From assembly GCA_001299455.1 (NCBI GenBank), contig CYUK01000003.1, forward strand, positions 1 through 64,000: 64,000 bases of DNA, in the 5' to 3' direction. Every line of letters starts with the position of its first letter. Position 1 is the first letter of the stretch. Below the pieces are notes generated by a model. It did no database searches, was not told the origin of the DNA, and was given only the letters and a program-made list of their open reading frames with translations. The position numbers were made by a program, and so were the translations under genes. The DNA comes from Clostridiales bacterium SIT11. Lineage in GTDB: Bacteria > Bacillota > Clostridia > Tissierellales > Peptoniphilaceae. Positions 7,310-16,688 of this stretch are shown piece after piece.

Positions 7310-8537
7310 GGCAGAATTACTGGCGCCAGCTGGCGATATGGAAAAATTAAAAACGGCTGTAGACTATGGGGCCGATGCAATTTACCTAGGTGGCGAGGCC
7401 TTTGGTCTTCGAAAGGCATCTAAAAATTTCAGCTTGGATCAAATTGCCCAGGGAGTGGATTATGTCCACCAGCGGGACAAGAAGCTCTATGTCACCATGA
7501 ATATTATTCCCCACCAAAAGGATATCTTAGGTGTGGGAGACTATGCCAAAGAATTGGAAAATTTAGGGGTGGACGCCCTGATTGTCTCGGACCCAGGGAT
7601 GTTTATGTCCATCCGGGAAAAGGCCAAGGATGTGGATATTCATATTTCCACCCAGGCCTCCCTGACCAATATTCCGGCCATTCGTTTTTGGAAGGACCTA
7701 GGTGTCAGCCGGGTTGTCCTGGCCAGGGAGTTAAGTTTAGAAGAAATCCAAGAAATCCATGAGGCCCTGGGAGATGAAGTGGAGTTGGAAGCCTTTGTTC
7801 ATGGAGCTATGTGCATGTCCTATTCCGGCCGCTGCCTCCTGTCTTCCTATATGACAGGACGGGACGCCAACATGGGGGATTGTGCCCAGCCCTGCCGGTA
7901 TAAGTACCATTTAGTGGAAGAAACAAGGCCAGGGGAATACTATCCTATTGAGGAGCATGAAGAGGGAACCTTTATTATGAACTCCAAGGACCTTTGTATG
8001 ATTCCCTACCTAGACCAAGTTTTAAAGGCAGGGATTTCCAGCTTAAAAATTGAAGGCCGGGTCAAGTCTTCCTATTATTTGGCCACCATTGTCCGGGCCT
8101 ACCGAAATGTCCTGGACCAAATTTTACAAGAAGGAGACAACTATCGGGCCGATCCCTATTGGCTTGAAGAAGTCAAAAAGGTGAGCCACCGGGACTTTAC
8201 TACAGGCTTTTATTTTGGGGAAGCCAGGGAAAATGCCCAGGTCTATACAAGTAATTCCTATATTCGGGGCTACGACTTTGTGGGCCGGGTCCTGGACTAT
8301 GATGGGGAAACAGGGATTGCCCTGGTGGAACAGAGAAACCGGATTTTCCCGGAAGAAGAGGTGGAAGTTTTCGGCCCCAAGGGCTATCATTTTAGCCAAA
8401 AACTAGGCCCCATTCAAGATGAGGATGGCCAAGACCTTCCCGTGGCCAACCGGGCCCAAATGCTCTTTCAAATGAAGATGGAAAAACCTGTTGAGAAAGG
8501 CTACTTTTTACGGAAAAGGAGTGAAGACCATGACTAA
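7302..8537 (+). CDS. trhP: Peptidase U32 family tRNA hydroxylation protein
   Basis: 411 residues, U32 family. TrhP/YrrN-YrrO type proteins are required for prephenate-dependent 5-hydroxylation of wobble uridine in tRNA. The cysteine-rich motif [20 protein letters not shown] followed by [11 protein letters not shown] (residues about 168-200) is the family iron-sulfur signature; [13 protein letters not shown] is also conserved. Bacillus carries two subunits in this position; here a single gene is present. ATG 7302 is behind AAGGAG within the trmR end. Confidence 0.88.
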   Translation: MYKAELLAPAGDMEKLKTAVDYGADAIYLGGEAFGLRKASKNFSLDQIAQGVDYVHQRDKKLYVTMNIIPHQKDILGVGDYAKELENLGVDALIVSDPGMFMSIREKAKDVDIHISTQASLTNIPAIRFWKDLGVSRVVLARELSLEEIQEIHEALGDEVELEAFVHGAMCMSYSGRCLLSSYMTGRDANMGDCAQPCRYKYHLVEETRPGEYYPIEEHEEGTFIMNSKDLCMIPYLDQVLKAGISSLKIEGRVKSSYYLATIVRAYRNVLDQILQEGDNYRADPYWLEEVKKVSHRDFTTGFYFGEARENAQVYTSNSYIRGYDFVGRVLDYDGETGIALVEQRNRIFPEEEVEVFGPKGYHFSQKLGPIQDEDGQDLPVANRAQMLFQMKMEKPVEKGYFLRKRSEDHD

Positions 8538-9153
8538 ACCCTTGGTTTTAGGTATTGCCGGCGGCAGTGGAAGTGGCAAGTCCACAGTGACCCAAGAATT
8601 AATTGACCGTATAGGTAAAGACAAGGTCACCTTAATTGAGCAGGATAGTTACTATAAGGACCAGTCCCAGCTGCCCTTTGAAGAACGGATGAAGACCAAC
8701 TATGACCATCCATTGGCCTTTGATGATGACCTTTTAATGGACCACTTAAGGGCCCTAAAAGAGGGGAAGACCATTGAAATGCCCCAATATGACTATGCCC
8801 TCCACAACCGGAAGCAGGAAAGAATCCAGGTTAAGCCGGAAAAGGTCATTATCCTTGAAGGAATTTTAATCTTAGCCGAAGCCTCCCTAAGAGACCTCTT
8901 AGACATTAAGGTCTATGTGGATACAGATTCCGATGTCCGGATTATCCGGCGGATTTTAAGGGATATTAAGGAGAGGGGACGGAGCTTGGAATCTGTGATT
9001 TTACAGTACATGTCCACAGTCCGGCCGGCCCACCTCCAATTTGTGGAGCCCTCTAAGCGTTATGCCGATATTATTATTCCAGAAGGAGGCTACAATAAGG
9101 TGGCCATTGACCTCTTAGTGGCCAAAATTGAGGCGGTCTTAGGGGAAGATTAA
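8530..9153 (+). CDS. udk: Uridine kinase
   Basis: 207 residues; phosphorylates uridine and cytidine in pyrimidine salvage. P-loop [12 protein letters not shown] at residues 8-19, then EQDSYYKDQ and [12 protein letters not shown], typical of Udk. The start is taken at ATG 8530 because AAAAGGAG lies just upstream and the product then begins [12 protein letters not shown]; an upstream in-frame start at 8491 would add residues not found in the family. It overlaps trhP by 8 nt and ends the operon. Confidence 0.93.
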   Translation: MTKPLVLGIAGGSGSGKSTVTQELIDRIGKDKVTLIEQDSYYKDQSQLPFEERMKTNYDHPLAFDDDLLMDHLRALKEGKTIEMPQYDYALHNRKQERIQVKPEKVIILEGILILAEASLRDLLDIKVYVDTDSDVRIIRRILRDIKERGRSLESVILQYMSTVRPAHLQFVEPSKRYADIIIPEGGYNKVAIDLLVAKIEAVLGED

Positions 9154-9162
9154 AAGATTTTC

Positions 9163-9191
9163 TTGACAGACCTAGAGGGATTTGGTATACT
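9163..9191 (+). promoter_or_regulatory. Promoter of infC-rpmI-rplT
   Basis: TTGACA (9163-9168), 17-nt spacer, TATACT (9186-9191); close to the sigma-A consensus and 120 nt upstream of infC, leaving room for the leader. Confidence 0.85.
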
Positions 9192-9197
9192 TGTAAA

Positions 9198-9289
9198 GCA
9201 AGTAGAAGATACCGCTTCTCACCTTACGACGCAGGTTTTAAGGTAAATTTTTAGAAACGATGATGGCGGGTACTTTTGTGCCCGCTTTT
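9198..9289 (+). promoter_or_regulatory. L20-type leader of the infC operon with attenuator
   Basis: The leader holds an upstream pairing region (ACCTTACG to AAGGT, about 9220-9244) and then a terminator stem GCGGGTAC/GTGCCCGC (9266-9273 with 9278-9285, TTTT loop) followed by TTTT. In Bacillus the leader of infC-rpmI-rplT is bound by L20, which promotes early termination. Position, gene order and the terminator match that system; the L20 binding site itself was not verified. Confidence 0.65.
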
Positions 9290-9313
9290 ACTATTTTATG
9301 GAGGTGCTTAGAG

Positions 9314-9835
9314 ATTAAAGATCTTCAAATCAATGAAGCGATTCGCGACAAAGAGGTAAGATTGGTAACTGCAGATGGAGAGCAAGTAGGAATTGTTCCA
9401 ATTCGTCGGGCGCAAGAAATGGCAGATGAAGCCAAGCTAGACCTGGTAAAGGTTGCGCCAGGGGCCAAGCCACCTGTATGTCGTATTATGGATTACGGTA
9501 AATACAAATACGACTTAATGAAAAAGGAAAAAGAGTCCCGTAAGAAGCAAAAGGTTATTAACGTTAAAGAATTACGGTTTTCACCTAATATTGAAGAACA
9601 TGACTTGCAAACCAAGGCCAATCAAGGGAAGTCTTTTCTAAGCGCCGGAGATCGGCTTAAAGTATCCGTACGTTTCCGTGGCCGAGAACTGGGACATACA
9701 GACCTTGGACGGAAGGTATTAGATCGATTTTTAGAACTTGTTTCTGATGAAGGTGAAGTGGACAAAAAACCAAAGATGGAAGGTAGAAGCATGGTAATGT
9801 TTTTATCTCCTAAGTCAGATAAGGAAAATAAGTAG
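9314..9835 (+). CDS. infC: Translation initiation factor IF-3 (ATT start)
   Basis: 173 residues; binds the 30S subunit and checks start codons and initiator tRNA. Start is placed at ATT 9314: GGAGG (9300-9304) lies 9 nt upstream and the product becomes (M)KDLQINEAIRDKEVRL, matching IF-3 N-termini. AUU starts are well known for infC and allow autoregulation, since IF-3 rejects non-canonical starts. PPVCRIMDYGKYKYD and the C-terminal KPKMEGRSMVMFLSPK are family signatures. First gene of infC-rpmI-rplT. Confidence 0.95.
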   Translation: MKDLQINEAIRDKEVRLVTADGEQVGIVPIRRAQEMADEAKLDLVKVAPGAKPPVCRIMDYGKYKYDLMKKEKESRKKQKVINVKELRFSPNIEEHDLQTKANQGKSFLSAGDRLKVSVRFRGRELGHTDLGRKVLDRFLELVSDEGEVDKKPKMEGRSMVMFLSPKSDKENK

Positions 9836-9844
9836 GAGGAAATT

Positions 9845-10036
9845 ATGGCTAAAATGAAAACCCACCGGGCATCTGCAAAAAGATTTCGCCGGACAGGAAC
9901 TGGTAAAATAAGAAGATATAAAGCGTACAAGAGCCACATTACTGGGAAAAAGTCCCCTAAACGAATTCGTAACCTTCGCAAGGGATCCCTTGTAAGTAAG
10001 AGTGATCAACGTCGTATTGATCATATGATTCCATAA
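9845..10036 (+). CDS. rpmI: 50S ribosomal protein L35
   Basis: 63 residues, very basic; begins [20 protein letters not shown], the L35 signature. ATG 9845 follows AGGAGG. Second gene of the IF3-L35-L20 operon. Confidence 0.97.
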   Translation: MAKMKTHRASAKRFRRTGTGKIRRYKAYKSHITGKKSPKRIRNLRKGSLVSKSDQRRIDHMIP

Positions 10037-10046
10037 GGAGGTAGAC

Positions 10047-10397
10047 ATGGCTAGAGTAAAAAGAGCAGTCAATGCAAAGAAAAAACATAAAGCGGTACTA
10101 AGAAACGCCAAGGGATATTTTGGAGCAAAGTCCAAGTTATACCGTCCTGCCAACCAAGCAGTAATGCGTTCTTTAACTTATTCCTATATTGGACGGAAGC
10201 AAAGAAAAAGAGAATTCCGTAAATTATGGATTGCACGGATTAACGCTGCAGCCAGAGAAAATGGTTTAAGCTACAGCAAGTTTATTTCCGGTTTGAAAAA
10301 AGCAAATATTGAAATCAACCGTAAGATGCTTTCTGAAATGGCAATTCATGAACCTGTTGCCTTTGCTAAGTTAGTGGACCTAGCAAAAGAAAACTAA
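10047..10397 (+). CDS. rplT: 50S ribosomal protein L20
   Basis: 116 residues, basic; [20 protein letters not shown] and [19 protein letters not shown] are L20 hallmarks. It binds 23S rRNA early in assembly and probably also the operon's leader as a feedback repressor. ATG follows AAGGAGG. Confidence 0.97.
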   Translation: MARVKRAVNAKKKHKAVLRNAKGYFGAKSKLYRPANQAVMRSLTYSYIGRKQRKREFRKLWIARINAAARENGLSYSKFISGLKKANIEINRKMLSEMAIHEPVAFAKLVDLAKEN

Positions 10398-10415
10398 ATC
10401 AAAAATTTATCTTTG

Positions 10416-10441
10416 GCTCCCTTGTCTTGAGGGAGCTCCTT
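10416..10441 (+). terminator. Weak terminator after rplT
   Basis: GCTCCCT (10416-10422) pairs with AGGGAGC (10430-10436); the following TCCTTTC is only modestly T-rich, so read-through into ktrB is possible. Confidence 0.5.
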
Positions 10442-10463
10442 TCATTCTTATTTACAGGAGCAG

Positions 10464-11804
10464 ATGATGAAGTTATTTAAAAGCTTAAGGAAAAATCCTC
10501 CTTTGATATTAGGTCTGAGTTTTGCTGTCCTAATTCTTCTAGGAGCCTTACTTTTAACCCTACCTATAGCATCTGCCGACGGACATTCTGTCGGTTTTAT
10601 TGATGCTCTATTTACAGCAAGTTCAGCGTCTTGTGTTACTGGTCTTACCGTAAGAAACACCCAGGAAACCTGGTCGGCCTTTGGAAAAATAGTGATTTTA
10701 CTCTGTATTCAAATTGGCGGCCTGGGGACCATGAGTCTAGTAACCATTTTGTCTTTGCTTTTAAGAAAACGGATTGGACTCCGGGACCGTATGGTCATTA
10801 AAGAGCAGCTCAATACGGATACCTTAAAGGGCATGGTCCGGATGATTAAAATTGTCGTCCTCTTTACCTTGGCCGTAGAAGGGCTGGGGGCCTTGCTCTT
10901 ATCCATCCGGCTAATCCCTCTTTACGGCTTTAAAACTGGACTTATTTACAGTATTTTTCATTCCATTAGTGCCTTTTGTAATGCGGGATTTGACCTCTTT
11001 GGCGATTCTCTTCGGCCCTATGCTGGGGACCTGATTTTAAACCTAGTTATTATGTTTTTGATTATCTTTGGAGGCTTGGGTTTTCAGGTTTATGTGGACT
11101 TGTGGCGGAGAAAAACTTATAGAAGACTCAGTGCCCATAGTAAAATGGTCATTGAAGCTACCATTTTTCTCTTACTTGCAGGGACCTTGATCTTTGCCTT
11201 TTTTGAATGGACCAATCCCTTGACTTTAGGCCATATGCCCCTAGGGGAAAAGATTTTGGCTTCAGGTTTTCAGTCCACCATTAGTCGGACGGCAGGCTTT
11301 TATTCTGTTCCCATGGAAAGTATGAAGGACTCCACGAGCCTGTTTATGATTCTTCTCATGTTTATTGGTGGGTCTCCTGGGTCCACAGCCGGGGGCTTAA
11401 AGACAACCACTTGTATGGTCTTGGTCTTAACAGTTCTATCCAGTATTCGTGGCAAGGAAGATGTGGTCTGGCATGAGCGGACTATTGAGTCCCAGACAGT
11501 GAAAATGGCCTTTGTCATGTTTTTTATCTGCCTTTGCGTCGTCTTTACCGTTACAAGTTGCCTGGTCATTTTAGAACCGGGGAAAAGTGTCTTACGTCTT
11601 TTATTTGAAACAGTTTCGGCCTTCGGGACCGTAGGGGTGTCACAAAATGTGACAGGAAGTATACAACCACTCAGCAAGCTTATTCTCAGCTTAACCATGT
11701 TTCTAGGCCGGGTAGGACCTACAACTCTGGCCCTGGGCTTAGGAAAAAATATGCACACCAAGCGAAAAATTCACTATGCAGGATCGAAGATTTTTATAGG
11801 CTAG
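10464..11804 (+). CDS. ktrB: Potassium uptake channel subunit KtrB/TrkH
   Basis: 446 residues; membrane subunit of the Ktr K+ uptake system, made of four M1-P-M2 repeats. Visible pore loops: SSASCVTGLTVRNT (residues about 52-65), ISAFCNAGFDLFGDS, TISRTAGFYSV and SAFGTVGVS, each with the filter glycine; IGGSPGSTAGGLKTTT is the gating loop between repeats. The next gene supplies the nucleotide-binding gating ring. ATG 10464 or the adjacent ATG 10467 may be used; AGGAG ends at 10460. Confidence 0.93.
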   Translation: MMKLFKSLRKNPPLILGLSFAVLILLGALLLTLPIASADGHSVGFIDALFTASSASCVTGLTVRNTQETWSAFGKIVILLCIQIGGLGTMSLVTILSLLLRKRIGLRDRMVIKEQLNTDTLKGMVRMIKIVVLFTLAVEGLGALLLSIRLIPLYGFKTGLIYSIFHSISAFCNAGFDLFGDSLRPYAGDLILNLVIMFLIIFGGLGFQVYVDLWRRKTYRRLSAHSKMVIEATIFLLLAGTLIFAFFEWTNPLTLGHMPLGEKILASGFQSTISRTAGFYSVPMESMKDSTSLFMILLMFIGGSPGSTAGGLKTTTCMVLVLTVLSSIRGKEDVVWHERTIESQTVKMAFVMFFICLCVVFTVTSCLVILEPGKSVLRLLFETVSAFGTVGVSQNVTGSIQPLSKLILSLTMFLGRVGPTTLALGLGKNMHTKRKIHYAGSKIFIG

Positions 11805-11813
11805 GAGGGAAGA

Positions 11814-12467
11814 ATGAAATCATTTATTGTCATGGGTTGTGGTCGTTTCGGCCAAACTTGTGCGAAAACTTTAGAAAGTTTAGGCAATGAAGTCATGGTT
11901 GTAGACCAAAACTATGATAAAATAAAACATATTGGGGATGCAGTTACTGTAGCCGTCCAATGTGATATTACTGATGAACAAGCCATGGAAGAAATTGGCC
12001 TGAGTAATTTTGATGTGGCTATTATTGCCATAGGATCCAGTATTACGGCCGCCATTATGGGAACTATGCTGGCCAAGGAGGCAGGTATTCCCTATATTCT
12101 TTCCAAGGCACCTAGTCCAAGAGAGGGGGCCATCCTCCAAAAGGTCGGGGCAGACAAGATTATTTATCCAGAAGTGGATATGGCTATTCGGGTAGCTCAT
12201 AATTTAACTTCTAAGAATATTTTGGACTACTTCCAAATTTCTCCCAAGTACTCCATGGTGGAAGAAAAAATTCATGGTAGCTGGGTGGGGCATAGTCTAG
12301 AAGAACTGGATATACGGAATAAAATGGAAATTACTGTTGTAGCTGTGGAAAGAGGAGACGATATTATTGTCTCTCCTGCTGGAGATACGGTTTTAGAAGA
12401 TGGGGATATTCTAGTCGTCCTGGGGACCAATGAGAAGGTTAAAGAATTAGAAAAAAAACATGTCTAA
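11814..12467 (+). CDS. ktrA: Potassium uptake regulatory subunit KtrA/TrkA
   Basis: 217 residues; cytosolic RCK ring subunit that gates KtrB. Rossmann motif VMGCGRFGQTCAKTL at residues 6-20, acidic end of strand two (VVDQNYDKI), and a C-terminal RCK_C domain (residues about 140-215) with GHSLEELDIRNK and GDTVLEDGDILVVLG. It directly follows ktrB (9 nt) with AGGAGG, and overlaps the next gene by 8 nt. Confidence 0.93.
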   Translation: MKSFIVMGCGRFGQTCAKTLESLGNEVMVVDQNYDKIKHIGDAVTVAVQCDITDEQAMEEIGLSNFDVAIIAIGSSITAAIMGTMLAKEAGIPYILSKAPSPREGAILQKVGADKIIYPEVDMAIRVAHNLTSKNILDYFQISPKYSMVEEKIHGSWVGHSLEELDIRNKMEITVVAVERGDDIIVSPAGDTVLEDGDILVVLGTNEKVKELEKKHV

Positions 12468-13209
12468 AATTACGTCAAGGCAAAATCAAGAAATAAAAAA
12501 ATTAAAGAGCCTAGAAACAGTCAAGGGAAGGAAAAAGTACCAGGAATTTTTACTGGAGGGCCCCCAGGTCTTAAAGGAAGTTTCTGGAGCTTATCCTCCA
12601 GATCGGGTCTACTACCGGGAGGACTACCAGGGATTTTTACCTGAGGGAGTTCCCTCAAGAGAGGTAGAAAAAAATCTTTTTAACCAGCTAACGCCTAGTA
12701 ACCATTCCCAGGGAGTCCTAGCTGTCTATAAATTTTTTCCCATGGAAGATCAGGCCTTGGCTCCAGGCCTAAACCTTTACTTAGAGGACATCCAAGACCC
12801 GGGAAACCTGGGAGGATTGATCCGAAGTGGAGCGGCCTTTGGAGTAAAAAAGATTTTTCTATCCAGGGCCTGTGTGGACCTCTACAATCCCAAGGTTATC
12901 CGGTCTACCATGTCGGCTTTTTTTAAACTCAGCTATGCTTATAAGGATGTAGAAGACCTTCTAGAAAATGGGGAAATCCATTTATTACGAGGGGACTTAG
13001 AGGGAAGGGACCTCCAGGACTTTTCTTGGCCTGAGAAAAGTCTTTTAATCCTTGGCAATGAAGCCCATGGAGTGAGTGAAAAATTAAAGGAAGCCAGCCT
13101 TCCTATCCATATTCCCATGGAAAAAACCATGGAGTCCTTAAATGTCAATGTAGCTGGATCCATTTGTATGTACGATTACTACCTGAAAAACCAAAGGAGA
13201 AAAGTATGA
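12460..13209 (+). CDS. TrmH-family RNA 2'-O-methyltransferase
   Basis: 249 residues, SpoU/TrmH type. An N-terminal substrate-binding part (SRQNQEIKKLKSLETVKGRKK) precedes a knotted SAM domain: DIQDPGNLGGLIRSGAAFG (motif 1, with Asn and Arg), LILGNEAHGVSE (motif 2) and IPMEKTMESLNVNVAGSICMYD (motif 3). Typical substrate is a 23S rRNA or tRNA nucleotide; the exact site is unknown. It overlaps ktrA and ends 4 nt beyond the hisS start, so all may be co-translated. Confidence 0.88.
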   Translation: MSKITSRQNQEIKKLKSLETVKGRKKYQEFLLEGPQVLKEVSGAYPPDRVYYREDYQGFLPEGVPSREVEKNLFNQLTPSNHSQGVLAVYKFFPMEDQALAPGLNLYLEDIQDPGNLGGLIRSGAAFGVKKIFLSRACVDLYNPKVIRSTMSAFFKLSYAYKDVEDLLENGEIHLLRGDLEGRDLQDFSWPEKSLLILGNEAHGVSEKLKEASLPIHIPMEKTMESLNVNVAGSICMYDYYLKNQRRKV

Positions 13210-14510
13210 GTCAAGTCAAAGCGTCGATTTTACCTGGATTTATTGAATTATTACCGGAAGAGCAAGTACTCTTTAACCACTTAAAAGATACCATTGAAGA
13301 GACCTACAAAAAAGCCGGGTTTTACCCTCTGGACACCCCTGTATTGGAAAAGAAGGAAGTTCTCTTGGCCAAGGGGGGTGGAGAAACAGAAAAACAAGTC
13401 TATGAACTGACTAAGGGAAAAACAGACATGGCCATGCGGTTTGACTTGACTGTTCCCCTGGCCAGGTATGTTGCCCAACACTACAATGACTTGTCCTTCC
13501 CCTTCCGCCGCTACCATATTGCTAAGGTTTACCGGGGAGAGAGAAACCAAAGGGGCCGCTACCGAGAATTTTACCAATGTGATATTGACATTGTAGGGGA
13601 TGAGCACCTAGGTCTTTCCAATGACGCGGAAGTCCTCTTTATGATCTACCAAGTCTTTACAGCCTTGGGCTTAAAGGACATCACTATTCACGTCAACCAT
13701 CGGAAGGTTCTTTCTGGATTTTTCAAGGCCCTAGGGATGGAGGACTTGACGGAAGTCCTACGAATCTTGGATAAGTACGATAAAATTGGCTGGGAGGCAG
13801 TTAAAGACCAGTTACGAGACCTGGGGTCTACAGAAGACCAGGAAAAAAAGATTTATGATTTTATCAACCTTTCCGGGACCAATGCAGAAAAGCTAGAAGC
13901 CCTAGAGACCCTTGTGGAGATGAATGAAGACCTCCGAAAGGGCCTGGATGAACTGAGAGAAATTTTAGACCTTGCCCAGGCCTTTGGCGTGAATGAAGGC
14001 TATTTGCACCTAGATTTAAAAATTGCCCGGGGCCTAGACTACTATACTGGCGTGGTCTTCGAAACGACTTTAAACGGCCATGAACAAATTGGGTCTGTGT
14101 GTTCTGGAGGCCGGTATGACCACCTGGCCAAGCACTACAGCAAAAAAGACCTGCCAGGGGTAGGCATGTCCATTGGCCTTTCTCGTCTGTTTTACCAATT
14201 ACAGGAAGAAAATTTGATTCGCCTGGAAAAGAAGGGACCCTGCCAAGCTTTAATCTTACCCATGGAAGGGTTTATCAAGGAAGCCATTGGCCTTTCTCGA
14301 GACCTTCGTGAGGCAGGAATTTCCGCCTTTGTCTATGGAGAACAGGCAAAAATGAAGAAGATGTTTAAGTATGCAGACGGCATTCACGTCCCCTATGTTT
14401 TGATTTTAGGGGAAGAAGAAGTGAAAAATGGGTCTGTCAGCCTAAGAAATATGGCAACAGGCGCCCAAGACCAGGTTCCTGTAGACCAAGTGGCCGATGC
14501 AATAAACTAG
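13206..14510 (+). CDS. hisS: Histidyl-tRNA synthetase
   Basis: 434 residues; charges tRNA-His. Class II motif 2 is FRRYHIAKVYRGERNQRGRYREFYQCDIDIVG, the histidine-specific motif A is RGLDYYTGVVFE, and GGRYDHL plus a C-terminal anticodon-binding domain follow. Start set at ATG 13206 because AAAGGAG ends a few nt upstream and the product begins MSQVKASILPGF; the overlap with the methylase gene is 4 nt. It resembles full HisRS rather than the shorter HisZ paralogue. Confidence 0.93.
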   Translation: MSQVKASILPGFIELLPEEQVLFNHLKDTIEETYKKAGFYPLDTPVLEKKEVLLAKGGGETEKQVYELTKGKTDMAMRFDLTVPLARYVAQHYNDLSFPFRRYHIAKVYRGERNQRGRYREFYQCDIDIVGDEHLGLSNDAEVLFMIYQVFTALGLKDITIHVNHRKVLSGFFKALGMEDLTEVLRILDKYDKIGWEAVKDQLRDLGSTEDQEKKIYDFINLSGTNAEKLEALETLVEMNEDLRKGLDELREILDLAQAFGVNEGYLHLDLKIARGLDYYTGVVFETTLNGHEQIGSVCSGGRYDHLAKHYSKKDLPGVGMSIGLSRLFYQLQEENLIRLEKKGPCQALILPMEGFIKEAIGLSRDLREAGISAFVYGEQAKMKKMFKYADGIHVPYVLILGEEEVKNGSVSLRNMATGAQDQVPVDQVADAIN

Positions 14511-14519
14511 GAAGAAGAC

Positions 14520-14548
14520 TTGCAATTTTTTAGGTCTTTTAGTATAAT
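14520..14548 (+). promoter_or_regulatory. Promoter of the thrS T-box transcript
   Basis: TTGCAA (14520-14525), 17-nt spacer, TATAAT (14543-14548), immediately upstream of the T-box leader. Confidence 0.8.
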
Positions 14549-14557
14549 TTACTCATT

Positions 14558-14756
14558 CATACATTGATGGGACGAGTAGTATAAACTAGACGATAGAGAG
14601 CTTTTGCTTGGTGGAAAAAAGTGGACGGTTTATATGAAGACTAACCCGGAGTACCTTTTGAAAAAAAGGCGTAAGACGTCGTTACCGTCCTATGAGTAAA
14701 AATAAAGGTGGAACCACGGTACTTCTCGTCCTTTCGGAGGGGAGTACCTTTTTTAT
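14558..14756 (+). promoter_or_regulatory. T-box riboswitch controlling thrS
   Basis: The T-box core AAAGGTGGAACCACGG lies at 14704-14719, and the terminator stem GGTACT...AGTACC (14718-14748) with T6 follows. Upstream is a stem I region with an AGTA bulge (about 14576) facing GAAG ACT (14636-14642). The likely specifier is ACT 14640-14642; ACC at 14644-14646 is an alternative, both threonine codons. Uncharged tRNA-Thr would pair with the specifier and with the TGGA bulge and allow read-through into thrS. Confidence 0.9.
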
Positions 14757-14777
14757 TGGATAAATAAAGGAGGAAGT

Positions 14778-16688
14778 ATGATTCAAGTACGATTACCAGA
14801 TGGATCTGTCAAGGAATTTGACCACAATCCAAGCGTGGAAGAAGCAACTATTGCTATTTCTGAAGGATTAAACCGGGCCTCAGTAGGAGCCCTGGTTAAT
14901 GGAGACATTAAGGGAAAGTTAGACGAAATTACAGAAGATGCAGACTTTAAGGTCTTAAAGTTTGAAGACAAGGAAGGCAAAAAGATTTTTTGGCATACCA
15001 GTGCCCATTTAATGGCCGCTGCCATCCAAAAACTCTATCCAGAAGCAAAATTTGCCATTGGGCCTGCCATTGACACAGGTTTCTACTATGATATTGACCT
15101 AGACCACCGGCTAACACCAGAAGACTTGGAAAAAATTGAAAAAGAAATGAAGGCCATTGCAAAGGAAAACTACAACCTGGAAAAAGAAGAAATTTCCCGG
15201 GCAGATGCCTTAGACTACTTCAAAAAGAAAAACCAAGACTATAAGGTGGAATTAATTGAAGACCTTCCAGAAGATGAAGTCCTGACTCTCTATAGACTGG
15301 GGGATTTTGTGGACCTCTGCCGGGGACCTCATCTGAAAAATATTAAGCCCATTAAGGCGGTAAAACTTTTATCTGTTGCCGGTGCCTACTGGCGGGGAGA
15401 TGAAAACCGGCCTATGCTCCAACGGATTTATGGGATTTCCTTTGAAAAGAAAAAAGATTTAGATGCTTATTTAGACCGGTTAAAAGAAGCAGAAAAAAGA
15501 GACCACCGGAAACTAGGCAAGGAACTAGACCTCTTTAGCATGCACGAAGAAGGACCTGGTTTCCCCTTCTTCCATCCTAAGGGAATGATTTTACGAAATA
15601 CCCTGGAAGACTTCTGGCGGAAGGTCCAAGAAGAAAAAGGCTACGGGGAAATTAAAACCCCCATGATTTTAAATGAAGCTCTTTGGCATCAATCAGGCCA
15701 CTGGGACCACTACAAGGACAATATGTACTTTACCAAGATTGATGAAGAGGACTATGCCATTAAGCCCATGAACTGTCCTGGATCCATCTTGGTTTACAAC
15801 ACAAGACCCCATTCCTATCGAGACCTGCCTATTAAATTGTCTGAATTCGGCCAAGTTCACCGTCATGAACTCTCTGGTGCCCTCCATGGCCTCTTCCGTG
15901 TCCGGACCTTTACCCAAGACGACGCCCATATTTTCTGTCTACCGGAACAAATTCAAGAAGAAGTGACTCATGTTATTGAGCTGGCCAACATGCTCTATTC
16001 CACTTTTGGTTTTAAATATCATGTAGAACTTTCGACACGACCAGAAGACTCCATGGGGACTGACCAACAATGGAATGAAGCCATTGCGGCCTTAAAGGGA
16101 GCCTTGGAAGCCAACCACATGGACTATGAACTCAATGAAGGCGACGGGGCCTTCTACGGACCAAAAATTGACTACCACCTGGAAGATGCCATTGGACGGA
16201 CCTGGCAATGTGGAACCATCCAACTGGACTTCCAACTTCCAGAACGTTTTGAACTCACCTATGTGGCCGAAGATGGAGAAAAGAAACAACCGGTTATGAT
16301 TCACCGGGCCCTCCTAGGTTCTGTGGAACGGTTTATGGGAATTTTAATTGAACACTATGCCGGAAAATTCCCTCTTTGGTTGGCTCCCATCCAAGTGGAA
16401 ATTATTCCTGTATCTGAAAAGTTCCAAGACTATGCAGAAGAAGTCTACAAGGAATTAAAGGATGCCAATATCCGGGTCCACCTAGACGGACGGTCTGAAA
16501 AAGTAGGCTACAAGATTCGCCAAGCTCAATTAAATAAGATTAACTATATGTTGGTTTTAGGAGAAAAAGAAGTGGAAGGCAAGTGCATTTCTGTTAGAGA
16601 CCGGGATGGACAAGAAAGCCAAAATGTAGATTTGAAGGACTTTATTGGCCAAATCCAAGAAGAAATTAAGGAAAAATCCTACAGATGA
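14778..16688 (+). CDS. thrS: Threonyl-tRNA synthetase
   Basis: 636 residues, the usual full length. Order: TGS domain (1-60), editing domain with HTSAHLMAAAIQ (HxxxH at about 74-84) and the second editing motif DLCRGPHL, class II catalytic core (MNCPGSILVYN; RVRTFTQDDAHIFC; GGAFYGPKIDYH-like GDGAFYGPKIDYH), and C-terminal anticodon-binding domain. ATG is behind AAGGAGG. Controlled by the upstream T-box. Confidence 0.97.
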   Translation: MIQVRLPDGSVKEFDHNPSVEEATIAISEGLNRASVGALVNGDIKGKLDEITEDADFKVLKFEDKEGKKIFWHTSAHLMAAAIQKLYPEAKFAIGPAIDTGFYYDIDLDHRLTPEDLEKIEKEMKAIAKENYNLEKEEISRADALDYFKKKNQDYKVELIEDLPEDEVLTLYRLGDFVDLCRGPHLKNIKPIKAVKLLSVAGAYWRGDENRPMLQRIYGISFEKKKDLDAYLDRLKEAEKRDHRKLGKELDLFSMHEEGPGFPFFHPKGMILRNTLEDFWRKVQEEKGYGEIKTPMILNEALWHQSGHWDHYKDNMYFTKIDEEDYAIKPMNCPGSILVYNTRPHSYRDLPIKLSEFGQVHRHELSGALHGLFRVRTFTQDDAHIFCLPEQIQEEVTHVIELANMLYSTFGFKYHVELSTRPEDSMGTDQQWNEAIAALKGALEANHMDYELNEGDGAFYGPKIDYHLEDAIGRTWQCGTIQLDFQLPERFELTYVAEDGEKKQPVMIHRALLGSVERFMGILIEHYAGKFPLWLAPIQVEIIPVSEKFQDYAEEVYKELKDANIRVHLDGRSEKVGYKIRQAQLNKINYMLVLGEKEVEGKCISVRDRDGQESQNVDLKDFIGQIQEEIKEKSYR

